A DNA stretch of 64,000 nt from Phlegmacium glaucopus (taxonomy: Eukaryota > Basidiomycota > Agaricomycetes > Agaricales > Cortinariaceae), in contig MU130154.1 of NCBI GenBank assembly GCA_015039465.1, forward strand, positions 62,001 through 126,000, read 5' to 3'. The notes under the pieces are model-generated. The model saw only the letters and a list, made by a program, of their open reading frames with translations. It ran no database searches and was not told where the DNA came from. The position numbers and the translations under genes were made by a program. Of the stretch, positions 1 through 15,234 are shown one piece after another. Every line of letters starts with the position of its first letter. The stretch's first letter is position 1.

Positions 1-155
1 CTACCTATCTCTTTGGGCAGAGTAGCCGTCAATGCGTATTAAAATCCCCCGTCCAAAGTTGCAAACACCTCTGTCCATTTTGTTGGTTTCTCGCCATGGT
101 ATGGTTTCCTTGGACAACGTGAGCTTGAGATTTCCCGCGCGAATGAGACGAATAC

Positions 156-500
156 CTAGTGAGATAGGAATTTCCGACCCTTAGCCATACGACGAGTGAG
201 AATTTTACGACCACCAAGACTCCGTTTTCTCGCAAGGAAGCCATGCTTGCGTTTCCGTTTGCGCTGAGAGGGTTGGTATTCTGTGCCACGAGCTGCAAAC
301 CGGACTTGGAGTTGGAAGAGAGGGTGTGGCGGGATAAATACGTTGTTGGCGAGCATGGAAAACATTGGAGTGACATGAATTTTTGGATGAGAATTTAAAG
401 CTAATAGCTGTTTCGTTGCATTGAATATTGGAAGACGAGGAGGGCGAAGGATTGCTTTGAGCAGCGCAGGCGGGATACGAGGCATGAATTCAAAAGACAA
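156..500 (-). CDS. MRPL34: Mitochondrial large-subunit ribosomal protein bL34m
   Basis: This is a small basic protein of the mitochondrial large ribosomal subunit, where bL34 binds rRNA. It is a single exon of about 114 codons. The last 43 residues carry the bL34 signature, with [16 protein letters not shown] followed by [19 protein letters not shown] at the C terminus. The first ~70 residues are poorly conserved, rich in Pro and Leu, and look like a targeting sequence. Two in-frame starts exist, at 500 and at about 485. The gene diverges from alanyl-tRNA synthetase with only 24 bp between the outer start codons, so the 5' leaders must be very short or overlap. The family call is firm; the exact start is not. 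Confidence 0.9.
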   Translation of the reverse strand: MSFEFMPRIPPALLKAILRPPRLPIFNATKQLLALNSHPKIHVTPMFSMLANNVFIPPHPLFQLQVRFAARGTEYQPSQRKRKRKHGFLARKRSLGGRKILTRRMAKGRKFLSH

Positions 501-524
501 AAGTGTGACAAGCGCGAGTCACTC

Positions 525-4104
<3,580 letters not shown>

Positions 4105-4421
4105 ATATATAGGTTACTTATATGAACGGAATTTGTGTACCAGTATCTCGTTGATAAATATCACGCCACAGAACACAAATGACTACAAACAAAGGCTACC
4201 AGCACTTGGTCGGTGTCAAAGACAGCCTCCTCGCCGAACTGCAACAACGCTGATAGGTGAGATCTCGTTCTGCACTTGGATTGGCAGTTGGATGACTGCC
4301 TGGGTGAAGGGGGACACAATTATGACTTGGGGATGGATGGATGGCTTCGTCGTGATTTGGATGACCATTTATAGATGCATTCAACTGAATTGTCTTTTAT
4401 TCCAGTTCAACTCGCGCTATT
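4105..4421 (+). promoter_or_regulatory. RPS18 promoter and leader with a 5'UTR intron and small uORF
   Basis: This gap lies between the ALA1 stop and the RPS18 start. A good donor (AG|GTGAGA, GT at 4257) and acceptor (TTCCAG ending at 4405) suggest a 149-nt leader intron, as is common for ribosomal protein genes. Upstream of it, ATG 4179 opens a 24-codon frame that stops at 4253. Removing the intron leaves only 16 nt before the RPS18 start. Part of the stretch may instead be ALA1 3'UTR. No other gene is seen here. Confidence 0.45.
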
Positions 4422-5043
4422 ATGTCTCTCGTCGTACCCGAAGCTCATCAACAGTTTCAAGTGGGTTTCTATCTTGTCTAAACGACGACTCTCTAATATC
4501 ATTATAGCACATTTTACGTCTCCTAAACACCAATGTGGATGGCAAGCGTAAGATTATGTACGCCTTGACGGAAATCAAGGGTGTTGGTCGCCGTTATTCG
4601 AATCTGGTTTGCAAAAAAGCAGATGTGGATTTAAACAAACGGTTAGTCTTCCGCAGCATCTCACTTGCAATCTTTAAATCGTGGAAGGCAGTGCCGGAGA
4701 CTTGAATTCGGACGAGCTTGAAAGACTGGTTACAATCATCCAAAATCCGACGCAGTTCAAGATTCCTACGTGGTTCTTGAACAGACAAAAAGATATTGTG
4801 GACGGAAAAAACTCTCAGATTCTTTCCAATGGAGTCGACTCAAAACTGCGTGAAGATCTCGAACGTTTAAAGAAGATTCGGGCTCATCGGGGTCTAAGAC
4901 ATTACTGGGGCTTGCGCGTGAGAGGGCAGCATACCAAAACCACTGGTATGAATATTTATGAACCATCACCCTTTTATGTATTTAACGCCTTTTCTCTAGG
5001 ACGTCGCGGTAAAACTGTGGGTGTGTCGAAGAAGCGTGGTTAA
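4422..5043 (+). CDS. RPS18: 40S ribosomal protein S18 (uS13)
   Basis: Small-subunit protein at the head of the 40S subunit, contacting the P-site tRNA and the B1 bridges. Four exons, 4422-4460, 4508-4641, 4692-4945 and 5000-5043, join to 157 codons including the stop, in frame. The family sequence is unmistakable: [54 protein letters not shown] and the C-terminal [13 protein letters not shown]. The length of 156 aa matches the usual ~152-156 aa. No oddities apart from the leader intron described separately. Confidence 0.97.
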
Positions 5044-5138
5044 AGCTACTTACATATTTGTGATCACGTGACATTTTATGAACTTGTTGAATTGAACCCT
5101 GAAGCTCTGAAGCTTTGAGTACTACTTGAATCTTTAAC

Positions 5139-8100
5139 ATGACAACTCCTGGCAAGCCCAGGCAATCAGGAATCCCTGGTCCTGGTCGTATTAGTAGCAT
5201 TCCAACACCAGGAAGGTCAAGGTCCTCCTCAACTATACACCAGCATAATCCTACGACCCCCGTCGATGATATATCACGCGCCTTTGCAGATGCAATTAAA
5301 GCAAACGATCCGTCGATCCATCGCAACATCCTACAGCCAGGTCGCAGTTCAACAACATCATTATCCCCCCAATCAGTCTCGTATTCGTTGTCTTCAGGAC
5401 GTCGGTCTGTCGTCGGTCGCCCATCTTCAGCTGCTTCTGTTTCTTCAACAAGTGCAGCTCCAAGTAGGATTTCTGAGCGTGCGAAGACGCCAACGTCAGC
5501 GCGTATGATCAGTCGTCCACCTAGCCGCCACTCGGACGTTGTCGGCAAGCCCAAAAAAGCATTCGAAGTTGGGGATAACGTCAGAATAGAATCGCTTGGT
5601 TTCGAGGGTACACTAAGATATCTTGGAGAAATTGATGGAAAGCCCGGACTCTGGGCTGGGATAGAGCTGAGTGGAGGGTTTGTTAGCAAAGGGAAGAATA
5701 ACGGCACAGTTGGAGGGTCAGTGATTTTGCTTTCATCACTCATTTATATTTTCGGAATTGCATCAAACTCGAAAACCATCCGCTTGGTCTCACTTTAATT
5801 GTCACTCGACTTTCTGATGTCCGAACCATTACAGGAAACAGTATTTCTCATGTCCAGATAACTGCGGAGTGTTCATAGCTACCACGAAGCTCTCATCCCC
5901 GACGGTGGGCCCTGGCGCCATACAACGACCCTCGTCCGTGGCATCCACTCGGGGGGGAAGAACCACACCTGCCAGCTCGGGTCGGATAACTCCGTCTTTT
6001 TTCACCACCTCACGGACGCCATCGGCTACATTTTCTAATGGAAGAGTAACTCCTTCAACTGGACGCACTACACCAGCGACGAATGGCTGGGTGACCCCCG
6101 GGACAACGCCTGCTGCGAACGTGCGGCGTACATTCAAGACTCCGACTTCTAAATCAACCACTACCTCTCTAACAGATAAGATAACGGCAGGTTCCAGGGC
6201 AGCTAAGTATATGTCAATGACTGCCAAGCAACTCAGCTCCAGGGATCGGAATGATAGAGCTGAAAGTCCAGTGCTCGGCGGTGGCGAGAACCTCAACTCT
6301 GCCATGTTTCCTGCAATACAACGTACTATGTCATCACCAACCTCTCAACCAGGATCTCCATTTTCTACCCCAAAGGCAGGACTCGGTAGGCTCTCCCATG
6401 TGGGAGGTACATCACCAGCACGAAGTCAATCGACTGTCCGTGTACGAATCCCAAGCTCTGTCGCCATGCCTCCGCCTCCTTCCCCGAAACATATTCCAAA
6501 CCGCGCTCTAGGCACGGAGGAAAATTCACCAAAAAAAACGGAAATATATGACACACTAATGGTCAAGGAAAAGCTCCTCCCCCTCGCATCTTCGTCATCT
6601 CGCCCTGAATCGTCCACTTCCTTCCGATCTACGGGGACAGACGAACTCAACCTCATTGAACAACTTCAGTCTCGTTTGGATGCAGTAGAATACGAGAACG
6701 AACGTTTGCGGACGGCATCTGACGTCGATGTAGGAGGCCAATTGAAGATGCTGCAATCTGAGAGGCAAGAAATTATCGACCGATCTTTGCGTTTGGAAGG
6801 AGAAATTTCTCTTCTGGAAAGTAAACTTGCATCTCATACCAGTCAAATCGAGACTTTTCACACCGAGAAAGAAAGCCTGACGGCTCAGCTTACAATCTCT
6901 CAAAGTGAAGCACTGGCGTCGCAGCTTGCTCGTCAGCAAGACCTGGATACACATGCTGGCCAATTGAAAACACTACAAGAAGAGATCGACAACTACAGCC
7001 GCGCTAACTCACAGAAAGATAATATCATCAAATCCAATGCTTTAGTTATCGAAAATTTGTCAGCGAAATTCGAGCGGGTGTGCGGTGAATTCGAGGAAGA
7101 AAGGAAGGAATTAAGCATGCAAATTGATGAACTAAGGACCGCTGGGCAGGTAAATTGATTGCATATGGCTGCACCTAGTGGTCTAATGACATACAGGAAA
7201 CTATCGCCCTCTACGAAGAGCGCCTTTCCGCTGCTGAGAGCCTGCGGTACGAGCATGAGCAAAACATCTCGTCCCTTGAAGCTGGCCTTAGGTCAATGAA
7301 AGCAGGCGAAGGGTCACGCGAGTCAGCCTCTCAGATTCCTTTATCTGCTACCCAGATTGACAACGAGAGGCTTCAAGAACAACTGCGTCATTATTCGGAG
7401 AGATGCACGAAACTAGAAGAAAAGCTGGAAGATGCTCGCGCTACCCTGGAAAGAGATGGACATACCTATCAAGAGAAAATTGCACAACTTCGTCACGATG
7501 ATGGACAGAGGAAAAGAGATCTTGCCGCTAAGACGAAGGAGGTCGAACAACTGATGAAATCAGAAGGCCTTGTGCGACTCCGTGTCGAAGAAATTGAAGA
7601 GGCCCTGCGGGAAAGTACCGTGGCTTTAGAAAATACTCGCGCTGAATTGGAAATGCTTAGAGCAGAATTAGCGGTAAACGTTCTTCACAGAATCATGGTT
7701 ATCTTATTCACGTCTCATATAGAACCTCGATGTTTTAGTAGGCGATAGTAGCGAGGGGGATATATCTTCCAGAATCGCAGCTTTCGCGAAAAAGGCATCG
7801 GCTGATCGAACGCGATATGAACAGGAGATATGTCGAATGGAAAAGTTGCTCGGGGAATTGCAGGCTGATAAGCACGATAGTGGCTCCGACGGCAACACCA
7901 GCTTGACCATATCTTTACAACGAACAGTCTCCGCCCTTACATCCCAGATCAATAGCGTGAGGCACTTATTATCTTTATGTGCAACCCCTCAGTTCACCTT
8001 CACAGCTAAATGGCCGAAATGCTGACCTCGAGAGGAAACTTTCGGAATCGCTATTAAACCTTGAAGATAGGACACAGGAATTGGAAACAATCAGGAAAAA

Positions 8101-9210
8101 GTCAAACCGCGATGTCCCATTTGGTGTACAAGATGCTCACAAGACGATCTCGCTCAAATACGATACGTCGACTCTGAAAGAAGAAGTTGCTGGCCTGAAG
8201 TACGTATGTTCTGATTCAGGTCCATCCTCTCTGACTAGCAAATCAGACATATCGTTCAGGACTTGCAAAAAGAAAACCTAGCTGCAACACAACGAATCAA
8301 GTATTTGGAGTCCGAGAACCAATTGTTGTCTTCTGAGGCTGAGCAACTTCGTCAAGTATGACTATTTGTCTCCATTTACGATTTGTCTCTCAACTAAATT
8401 TTAATTAGGAAGTTCGTGTTCTGGAGGAGAATCTGGACAATAGCTTGAAGGAAGAAATGTCGGCTTTGGAAAACCCATCAACACCGAACACAGGTAACGA
8501 AGATGGGCGACAGCGCAATTCGAAAGAGCGGAACGTTCAACTCGAAGTAAGTGGACGAGGGTAGTTGATGTTTCTCAGACTGATCATATTCCATAGGGTG
8601 AATTGGAACAAATGCGTAAACGTTCAAATGAGGCGGAAATAAAACATGCGCGTGTGGTCCACGATGTGATTACCGTTCATGTTTATTATTTGCAAGTTGA
8701 AGAGACTAAAGAAACTTTTGTAGCTTAATAAAGAGATCAGCGAATTAGAAGCCTTGGTTGAATCGAAGGTTAGTCATTAAACGGTCAAATCCTAAAATCA
8801 TCTTGCTGAACAAGATTACCTTAGATCTATCGTGAGGTGAACCTGAAATTTCTGTTTCGTTGACAAAAACTGAATCATGATCAAAGGACGAGCTGGAGCA
8901 GGAAGTAGAACGGCTAAAAGAAAAGATATCACGGCACAAGAAAATGTCCAAGAGCAGTCACGATCTGGAAGAAGGACGGAATCGACTGAGTAGCGTGTCT
9001 AGCAGTACTGAAAGCTCCGACAATCTGAGTGCAAGGGGCCAGGTATGCGAGATATGCGAGCGACCAGGCCACGACATCTTCAGCTGTAGTATGCTCAGGG
9101 ACGATGTTGGGATGAATTCACGAAGCAGTACGACGCCAATGTTCTGTGAGGACTGCGAAAGTCCAGGGCATGTCGCTGCTGATTGTCCACACTCACTGGA
9201 TGTATTTTGA
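5139..9210 (+). CDS. CAP-Gly/CLIP-170-type microtubule plus-end tracking protein
   Basis: Predicted microtubule plus-end protein of the CLIP-170, Bik1 and Tip1 group. The first exon (5139-5716) encodes a Ser/Pro/Arg-rich head and one CAP-Gly domain at about residues 140-195, containing the tubulin/EB-binding GKNNG at 185-189. The second exon (5835-7149) and many short later exons give a further Ser/Thr/Pro-rich basic region and a long coiled coil. The C terminus carries two CX2CX4HX4C zinc knuckles, CEICERPGHDIFSC and CEDCESPGHVAADC, and ends LDVF. In CLIP-170 the knuckles recruit dynactin and LIS1 and the tail binds CAP-Gly domains. The head has two SxIP motifs, SGIP and SSIP. Several small exons between 8000 and 8960 were not fixed exactly. 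Confidence 0.9.
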
Positions 9211-9315
9211 ATAATTACATAATAATTACATAATAAACATTTACAATGATGTCACTCAAGGAATGATGTCAGACTACTTAAAGGCGCGTTCTAATTTTTG
9301 GTTACCCCCCCCCAA

Positions 9316-10151
9316 ATGTCTTACGCATCTGTCGCAGCAAATAACATCCCTCCCCCTTCAGAACAACCTCATCCAGATACCGCCCTTTTAAACACTTCTC
9401 CAACAACACAGCCTCTCATCATTAATAAAGCCACCATAGATGAAGTCCCCATGTCTAACGACGACTCGGATAAGCGGAAGGGGTCAAGCAAACGTATGAG
9501 AGAAGTAGAAGCCGAGGGTCTTTATCTCTGGCAAGTCGCTAAACACTATTTGACTCGTCCAGCAGTAGCGGGAGGTCTTTTTGGCATCAGTAATTCTGGT
9601 CATCTTACCCTTATACTTATAGGACAGCTGACATTTATTGATAGTAAACATTGGCCTGTTGGTACTGGCTGGTCGCAAGTTTTATAGATACCCTCACTTA
9701 CGCCGAGATGCCACTGCTATATCAGCCTCCTTTTCAGCCTGCATCGTTTTGGTGGCAACAGAGGGCTACGTTGCCACAAAATACCGACAGATGATCCAAG
9801 AGAAAGAACGAAAGGGAGGCATTGCTATCTTCCGCCAATTTAATGAGCATATTGGCCCCCTTGGAGGGATTGTTGGTTTGGGTAGAGTGATGTTTACTAT
9901 AGTTATTCAAACTCACTGAAATATTGGACAGTAAACACGGTCGTTGTCGGGACTGTTGGCTACTGGAGCTACTTGAATTGGAATAAACCTTGGGATCGGC
10001 GTGGGGTCTCTGCAATTTCCGTCGGATTGCTGGCTCTTTTGAGCGGAGAGGGGTGAGAAATCAGTAAAAATGACTGCCCATCTGCTCATTTCTCTTTCGT
10101 AGGTTTCTCGCGAAGCGATACAGAAGTAGCGGCACCAGAAGGGATGCATAG
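9316..10151 (+). CDS. OM14-type mitochondrial outer membrane protein
   Basis: Four exons, 9316-9589, 9645-9881, 9932-10052 and 10103-10151, join in frame to 226 aa. The N-terminal half is hydrophilic and begins MSYASVAANN. The C-terminal half has about three hydrophobic segments: around VAGGLFGIINIGLLVLAG, around SASFSACIVLVATEGYVA, and around the VGTVGYWSY to VGLLALLSG region. It ends with a basic tail. This layout and sequence fit the fungal OM14 C-terminal domain family; yeast Om14 is an outer-membrane protein implicated in ribosome docking and import. The start is the first eukaryotic ATG after a C-rich tract. The assignment rests on recognition of the family, not on a catalytic motif. 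Confidence 0.65.
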
Positions 10152-10264
10152 CAGAATCTTTTGATTTATAAATAAATACATAAATCGGCATACGCCGTGA
10201 TTGCGTGAACTTTGTGACAAAAAATTTGTGACTACTTGTTGCTTGATATCCTCTCTCATCTAAA

Positions 10265-13175
10265 ATGTCCCGATTTTTTCGACAGGCTGGCGATTCAGAC
10301 TCTGATTCTTCAGAATCAGACGATGAGCTCATGTCCAGCGGCGAGGATGAAGGTCCCTCTAAAATTCAGACGACAACTGCAAAACCAGCCATGTCACGCT
10401 TTCTTCGTACCGCAGGTTCAGACTCTAGCGAGTCGGAGCCATCAGAGTCAGACTCCGACCCAGATGAACCAGAAGATGGAGATGGAAGCAGTGAGGAGGA
10501 TCGCCCCGTGCGCATCCTCAGTGCTGTAGATAAGCGTTTGAAAGAGATGGAAGCCACCGGCAAGGTCATGGACAATGCATTGAAAATCAATGATTGGATG
10601 GCAATATCAAATGGCATGTCATATTTCATCTCTTCCCTATCAATATTGTCATTCATTGTAAACAGAATTTGACAAATTGGTACGCATGGTTCAGAGGCAA
10701 CAAAATCTTTCGGAACCTGTTCCTGCCTTCTATGTGCGAACACTCGTGAACCTTGAATCGTCAATCAACAACACACTCTCAAAGGAGAAAGAGGCGAAAA
10801 AGAAGATGAATGCTTCTAACGCGAAAGCACTCACAGCAATGAAACAAAAGATAAAAAAAGCAATAAAGGAGTATGAAAATGATGTCAAGAAATATCAAGA
10901 GGTTTCGTGTGTCTATTCCCTTTCAAGTATTTTTTAAAAAGACGTCTCTAGGATCCGGAAGCCTTTGAACGTGATTATCTCAACCTCATTGCGAGAGATT
11001 CCTCCGCAACGGCACAGGTTCCAGCCGTCCGTTCCGTGAATGGCGGAGTTAACGAACCAGTTGACGAATTCACGACCGTTGGCAGAGGTGGAAAGCTCAT
11101 GCAGTTCACTTCAGAGGGCATCTTTAAACATTTACAAGCTGTGCAAGAAGCTCGTGGCAAGAAGGTTTATTCTAAATCATCCTGCCTATCGTATTACTCT
11201 TTATCTCACCTCTTTACCCTCTCAGAACACCGATCGTGCTGAGCAGATACGCATCCTCGAGATCCTTGTGGATGTAGCCGCCACTCCTTATCAACGCATT
11301 CGTGTACTTCTTGCTCTTATATCCTCTCGGTTCGACTACAATTCTTCAGTATCCAGCCATATGCCGACAGAACTCTGGCTAGCAGCTCAGCGCGAAGTGG
11401 ATCAGCTGGTCGCTATTGTTGCGACCGACTCCAATTACTCTATTCAGGAAATTTCGGATGACTATGACGAGTTGGTGGAGCGTTCCCCATTGACAGAAAA
11501 AGGCGTTGTCCGTATTCGTGGTTCAATCATCAGTTTCATTGACCGTCTAGACGACGAATTTACGCGGAGTCTTCAAAACATAGACCCTCACGGTACGGAG
11601 TACGTGGATAGATTGAAGGATGAAAAAGTCCTCTATTGTACCATTTGTCGTGCTCAGGCTTTCTATGAAAAGACTGCACAAAGTGATCCACTTGGAAGGG
11701 TCATCATGAGGCGTTTGGAGCATATCTACTCAAAGGTAAGGCACTCATGACTATCTGGCTTCAATTGCTAAGTCATATCCTCATTTAGCCTGATGCAGTT
11801 GTGCAAGCGTTAGAAGCCGCAGCAGATCTATCAGATGTCAAACCTGCAATGACCCTGGCGATTCAAAAAAGCACCTCAGCTCTGGTTCAAGCGCTCTGCA
11901 TTCATCTATACAAATATAGCAACTCCCTCTTGAGAACTCGAGCGATGTTGAGTCACATCTACCACTATGCTCTACATAATGATTTCCACACTGCACGAGA
12001 TATGCTCTTGATGTCGCATCTTCAAGAATCGATTCACTCTGCCGATGTGGCGACGCAGATATTATACAACAGAACAGTCGTTCAACTTGGACTATGTGCA
12101 TTCCGATCAGGCTTAATCAAAGAGGCTCAGGCAACGTTGCAAGATATCTTTACGACACAGCGAGTTAAGGAACTTCTCGCTCAGGGCGTCCATCAGCAGC
12201 GTTTCCAAGTCATGACCCCAGAGCAGGAAAAGGCAGAAAAACAGCGTCAGCTTCCATTTCACATGCATATTAACACAGAACTCTTGGAAGCTGCATTTCT
12301 TGTCTCCAGCATGCTCGTTGAAATACCTTTGCTGGCCAGCATTGATTCTGAGGAGCAAAAGCGCAAGTCAATTTCGAAACCCTTCCGTCGTTTATTGGAC
12401 TTCGCTGATCGACAAGTGTTTACTGGTCCTCCGGAGAGTACCAGAGATCATATTATGCAAGCCAGCAAAGCTTTACAGGATGGCGAATGGGAAGTATGCC
12501 GTGATTTGATACAAAGTATCAAAATTTGGAGTCTTATGCCTGAAGCTTTTGCTGTAAAAGAAATGTTAGCAAAGTGCGTCAAACAACCGTCCTCACAAAA
12601 AAAGAAATTAAAAAAACTCTTCTTGTCTAGACGTATACAGGAACAGGGTTTAAGGACATATCTTTTCACATATGCGCCTCATTATAGCTCTCTTTCGCTT
12701 TCGTTACTTTCGAGAACCTTTTCCCTTCCGCTCCGCACGGTTACATCCATTGTTTCGAAAATGATTTGGAATGAGGAGCTGTCTGCTTCTCTGGATCAGT
12801 CAGGCGGCGTCGTTGTGTTCCACCGAATTGAACTTTCGCGATCGCAACAACTGGCTCAAGTTATCTCGGAGAAGGTGGCAGCTCTGGTCGACCAAAACGA
12901 GAAATCTCTCGACATAAAGATGGGTGGAACCGGTGGTTGGGCCGACAGAAATGACGGTAACAAGGGTGAAAAACGTGGAGAACAGACTCAGGAACGTCGT
13001 GGGCGTGGTGAACGAACACGGGGTACTCGAGGTAAATTTATATAATATCACACTCCTTTTTCCGTGATCTCACTTATAATCGCTAGGTGGTGCGCGCGGG
13101 GGACGGGGCTCACGGTTTTCTCAAGGACTAGGGAATCAGATGCCTAGTCATACAGCACAGCACACGGGACAGTAG
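10265..13175 (+). CDS. NIP1: Eukaryotic translation initiation factor 3 subunit C
   Basis: eIF3c is a core PCI-domain subunit of eIF3 that bridges eIF1 and eIF5 to the 40S subunit. The N terminus begins [19 protein letters not shown] and is an acidic Ser-rich stretch typical of the family. The conserved middle includes [18 protein letters not shown] and the block from [19 protein letters not shown]. The PCI region near the end includes [19 protein letters not shown]. After a final intron (donor GT at 13032, acceptor ending 13086) an RGG-like tail follows, [14 protein letters not shown], stopping at 13173-13175. The first intron, 10614-10665, must use a GC donor to keep the conserved N-E-F-D-K-L junction. 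A tail of Arg/Gly repeats is usual for eIF3c. Confidence 0.95.
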
Positions 13176-13252
13176 TGGATTGATTATATACAGTCTCTTG
13201 CGTAAACTAACATGCTCAAATTACGCTAAAGTTCGGTAAAAGGCACTGCTTC

Positions 13253-15134
13253 TTAAGACAGGGAAATGGTTTCCTTGTTATCCTCGAACCACTCTTGATT
13301 TAATGACGAATCATCCTCTGGATTTGCCGTCCAGTCAGACACTTCAAGTTTTTCACCTTTTGCAACCTCTATCAAATCAAACTTAATGCAGTATGATGAA
13401 CATTGTGAGAGGGTTACCCACCTCCAGCGTTAATCTCATATCCCGCTTGTGTTATACACCGTGTCAATTCTGCTTTGCTTCCTACCTGTGTGTTCTTGCC
13501 CAGGATGCAGCTGTCAAGTTTAGCCCTGTCAATCTTTTTGATCAGTACATTCTCATGTGTATAGCCAGCCACGTTCATACCCATCCTCGATAATGCAATG
13601 ATCTAACAAAATACACCCTGTGATTTTCACCATTTTACCGATGATACAATGACGACCAATGACGGATCGTTTGATAGTTGTACGCTCAGAAACCTGAGTT
13701 GAATCACCAATGATCGTATCGCTGGATATTTGAGCCTTTTGATCAATCAACGACCGATCTTTAGGATCCAGAGGCAAATTGTAAGCGACTCTTGATAACA
13801 ACTAATCAAGCGCATAAGAAGAGGAACGCAAGGCATCAAAACAATCATACCCGTTTGTTGATTTCATAAAAATTATGCAATGTGTTGACTCTGGTTGCAG
13901 ACTCGACCTCACGATGATGGATGATGACTCCGATCTTAAGACTTGCATAGTCTTCATGTTCTGAATGTGTCGGTGAAGTGGGCACTGATGAATTCAATTT
14001 GTCAGCGTTTCCCTCAGCTGTTGACATTGAGGGCAAGAGAGTGGAGTGCTGCAAGGAAAGTCGTTGGGAAGTCAAACTATTTGATAAGTTCAACTCTGCT
14101 TTATATATTAGTCGAAACGCGAAGTGATCGATAAAGAACAAACTTTGTCCATATCTAGCTCTTTTGACTCGTTGGTATTGAACCGTGCAAAGCCACGGGA
14201 AAAATTCTTCTCGTAGTGAGGAAAATTGTTGTTTCTCGTGTAGCAAGTCCAGAACATATCTGCGACAAATATACACATGTGAATCCTGAAAAGCAGAAGA
14301 TAACTTGGCCCTTGAATATCTGGTGAAAATAGTTACAATGGAGGGTCATGAAAAGATCTTAAAGTCACATACCGCGAAAGTAAAGACATTTTAAGCTCAA
14401 TGCCCTCTGAATTTCGATCCAGGTCGTCTGTCGTATCAATGTGCAATAGGGTACCAGTGGATAGATCCCAAATGATTGGTGTAGATGAAGGAACCGGACC
14501 CCATTCCTCAAAAAAGGCGCCTTTTTCAGGTTCGTGAGATGCATACCAGCAGGTAGTTGCGATAAATCCTTCTGATAGAGTATCCACCCGAAATTTGTTT
14601 AACAACAGAGTTAATGGGAGCGATTGAGGTGGAATAAAATCACAGGGGACAATCACAAAGTCCTCGGAAATTCGGCTAGAAAATTGGCGAAGGAGAGCAC
14701 ATGTCCCTATGCTGCTTTCGAGGGATTCGTCACAAGTTTGCAAGTCAATTCTGAGAGAGGATGATGAGACATCAGAATGGATATGATGGTAAATAGACGA
14801 GCGGTGGCTAGCGGGGCAAATGAGAAGGACATCTGGATGAGCGGTTGAGTGAAGTGAGTGAGATAGGGTTAGGGATGTCGTAACGTGCCTTTTACGCCAG
14901 ACTGCTCTAGCCATACTAGAGTATAATCAAGTAAAGGTTTATTAGCGATTGGCAGCAATGACTTTGGACATGGTTCATCGCCGTAATTGCTTGTGAGCGG
15001 AACAAGACTGGTGAAGGTGATCAGCAACACGAATTTTTGGAAAAGAAAGAGACATACTCGTTGCCAAACCCAGCGAGAACGACTGCAATAAATTCTCGAC
15101 TCACTAGTTCTGATTTGACATTGTCAAGGTCCAT
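13253..15134 (-). CDS. GCD1: eIF2B gamma subunit (guanine nucleotide exchange factor)
   Basis: Catalytic-core subunit of eIF2B, which recycles eIF2-GDP. The N terminus reads MDLDNVKSELVSREFIAVVL then AGFG, and the next exon gives LVPLTSNYG, CPKSLLPIANKPLLDY: the nucleotidyltransferase-like domain that opens this family. The middle exon (about 14914-14360) contains FVIVPCDFIPPQSL. The C-terminal exon near 13800-13553 has left-handed beta-helix hexapeptides, IGDSTQVSERTTIKRSVIGR, and the last exon ends KETISLS. It is divergent from the kinase gene, with 100 bp between start codons. The distinction from the epsilon subunit rests on the short C terminus: no W2/HEAT domain follows the beta-helix. 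Confidence 0.85.
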
Positions 15135-15234
15135 GTTCAACCCTCAAAATTTTAGTTAACGATAAGATCATACCCATAAGCACGTGACTACGATGTCGTC
15201 CTGGGGTCGCCCTCACAATTCTTGAGATCATCTT
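15135..15234. promoter_or_regulatory. Shared divergent promoter, eIF2B-gamma and GCK kinase
   Basis: Only 100 bp separate the two divergent start codons. The interval contains one CACGTGA element at 15181-15187, 54 bp before the kinase ATG. No TATA box is evident. Confidence 0.5.

Noticed and set aside
29..376. 115-aa minus-strand frame overlapping bL34m
   Set aside because: It lies in another frame of the clear bL34m gene and has no recognisable features.
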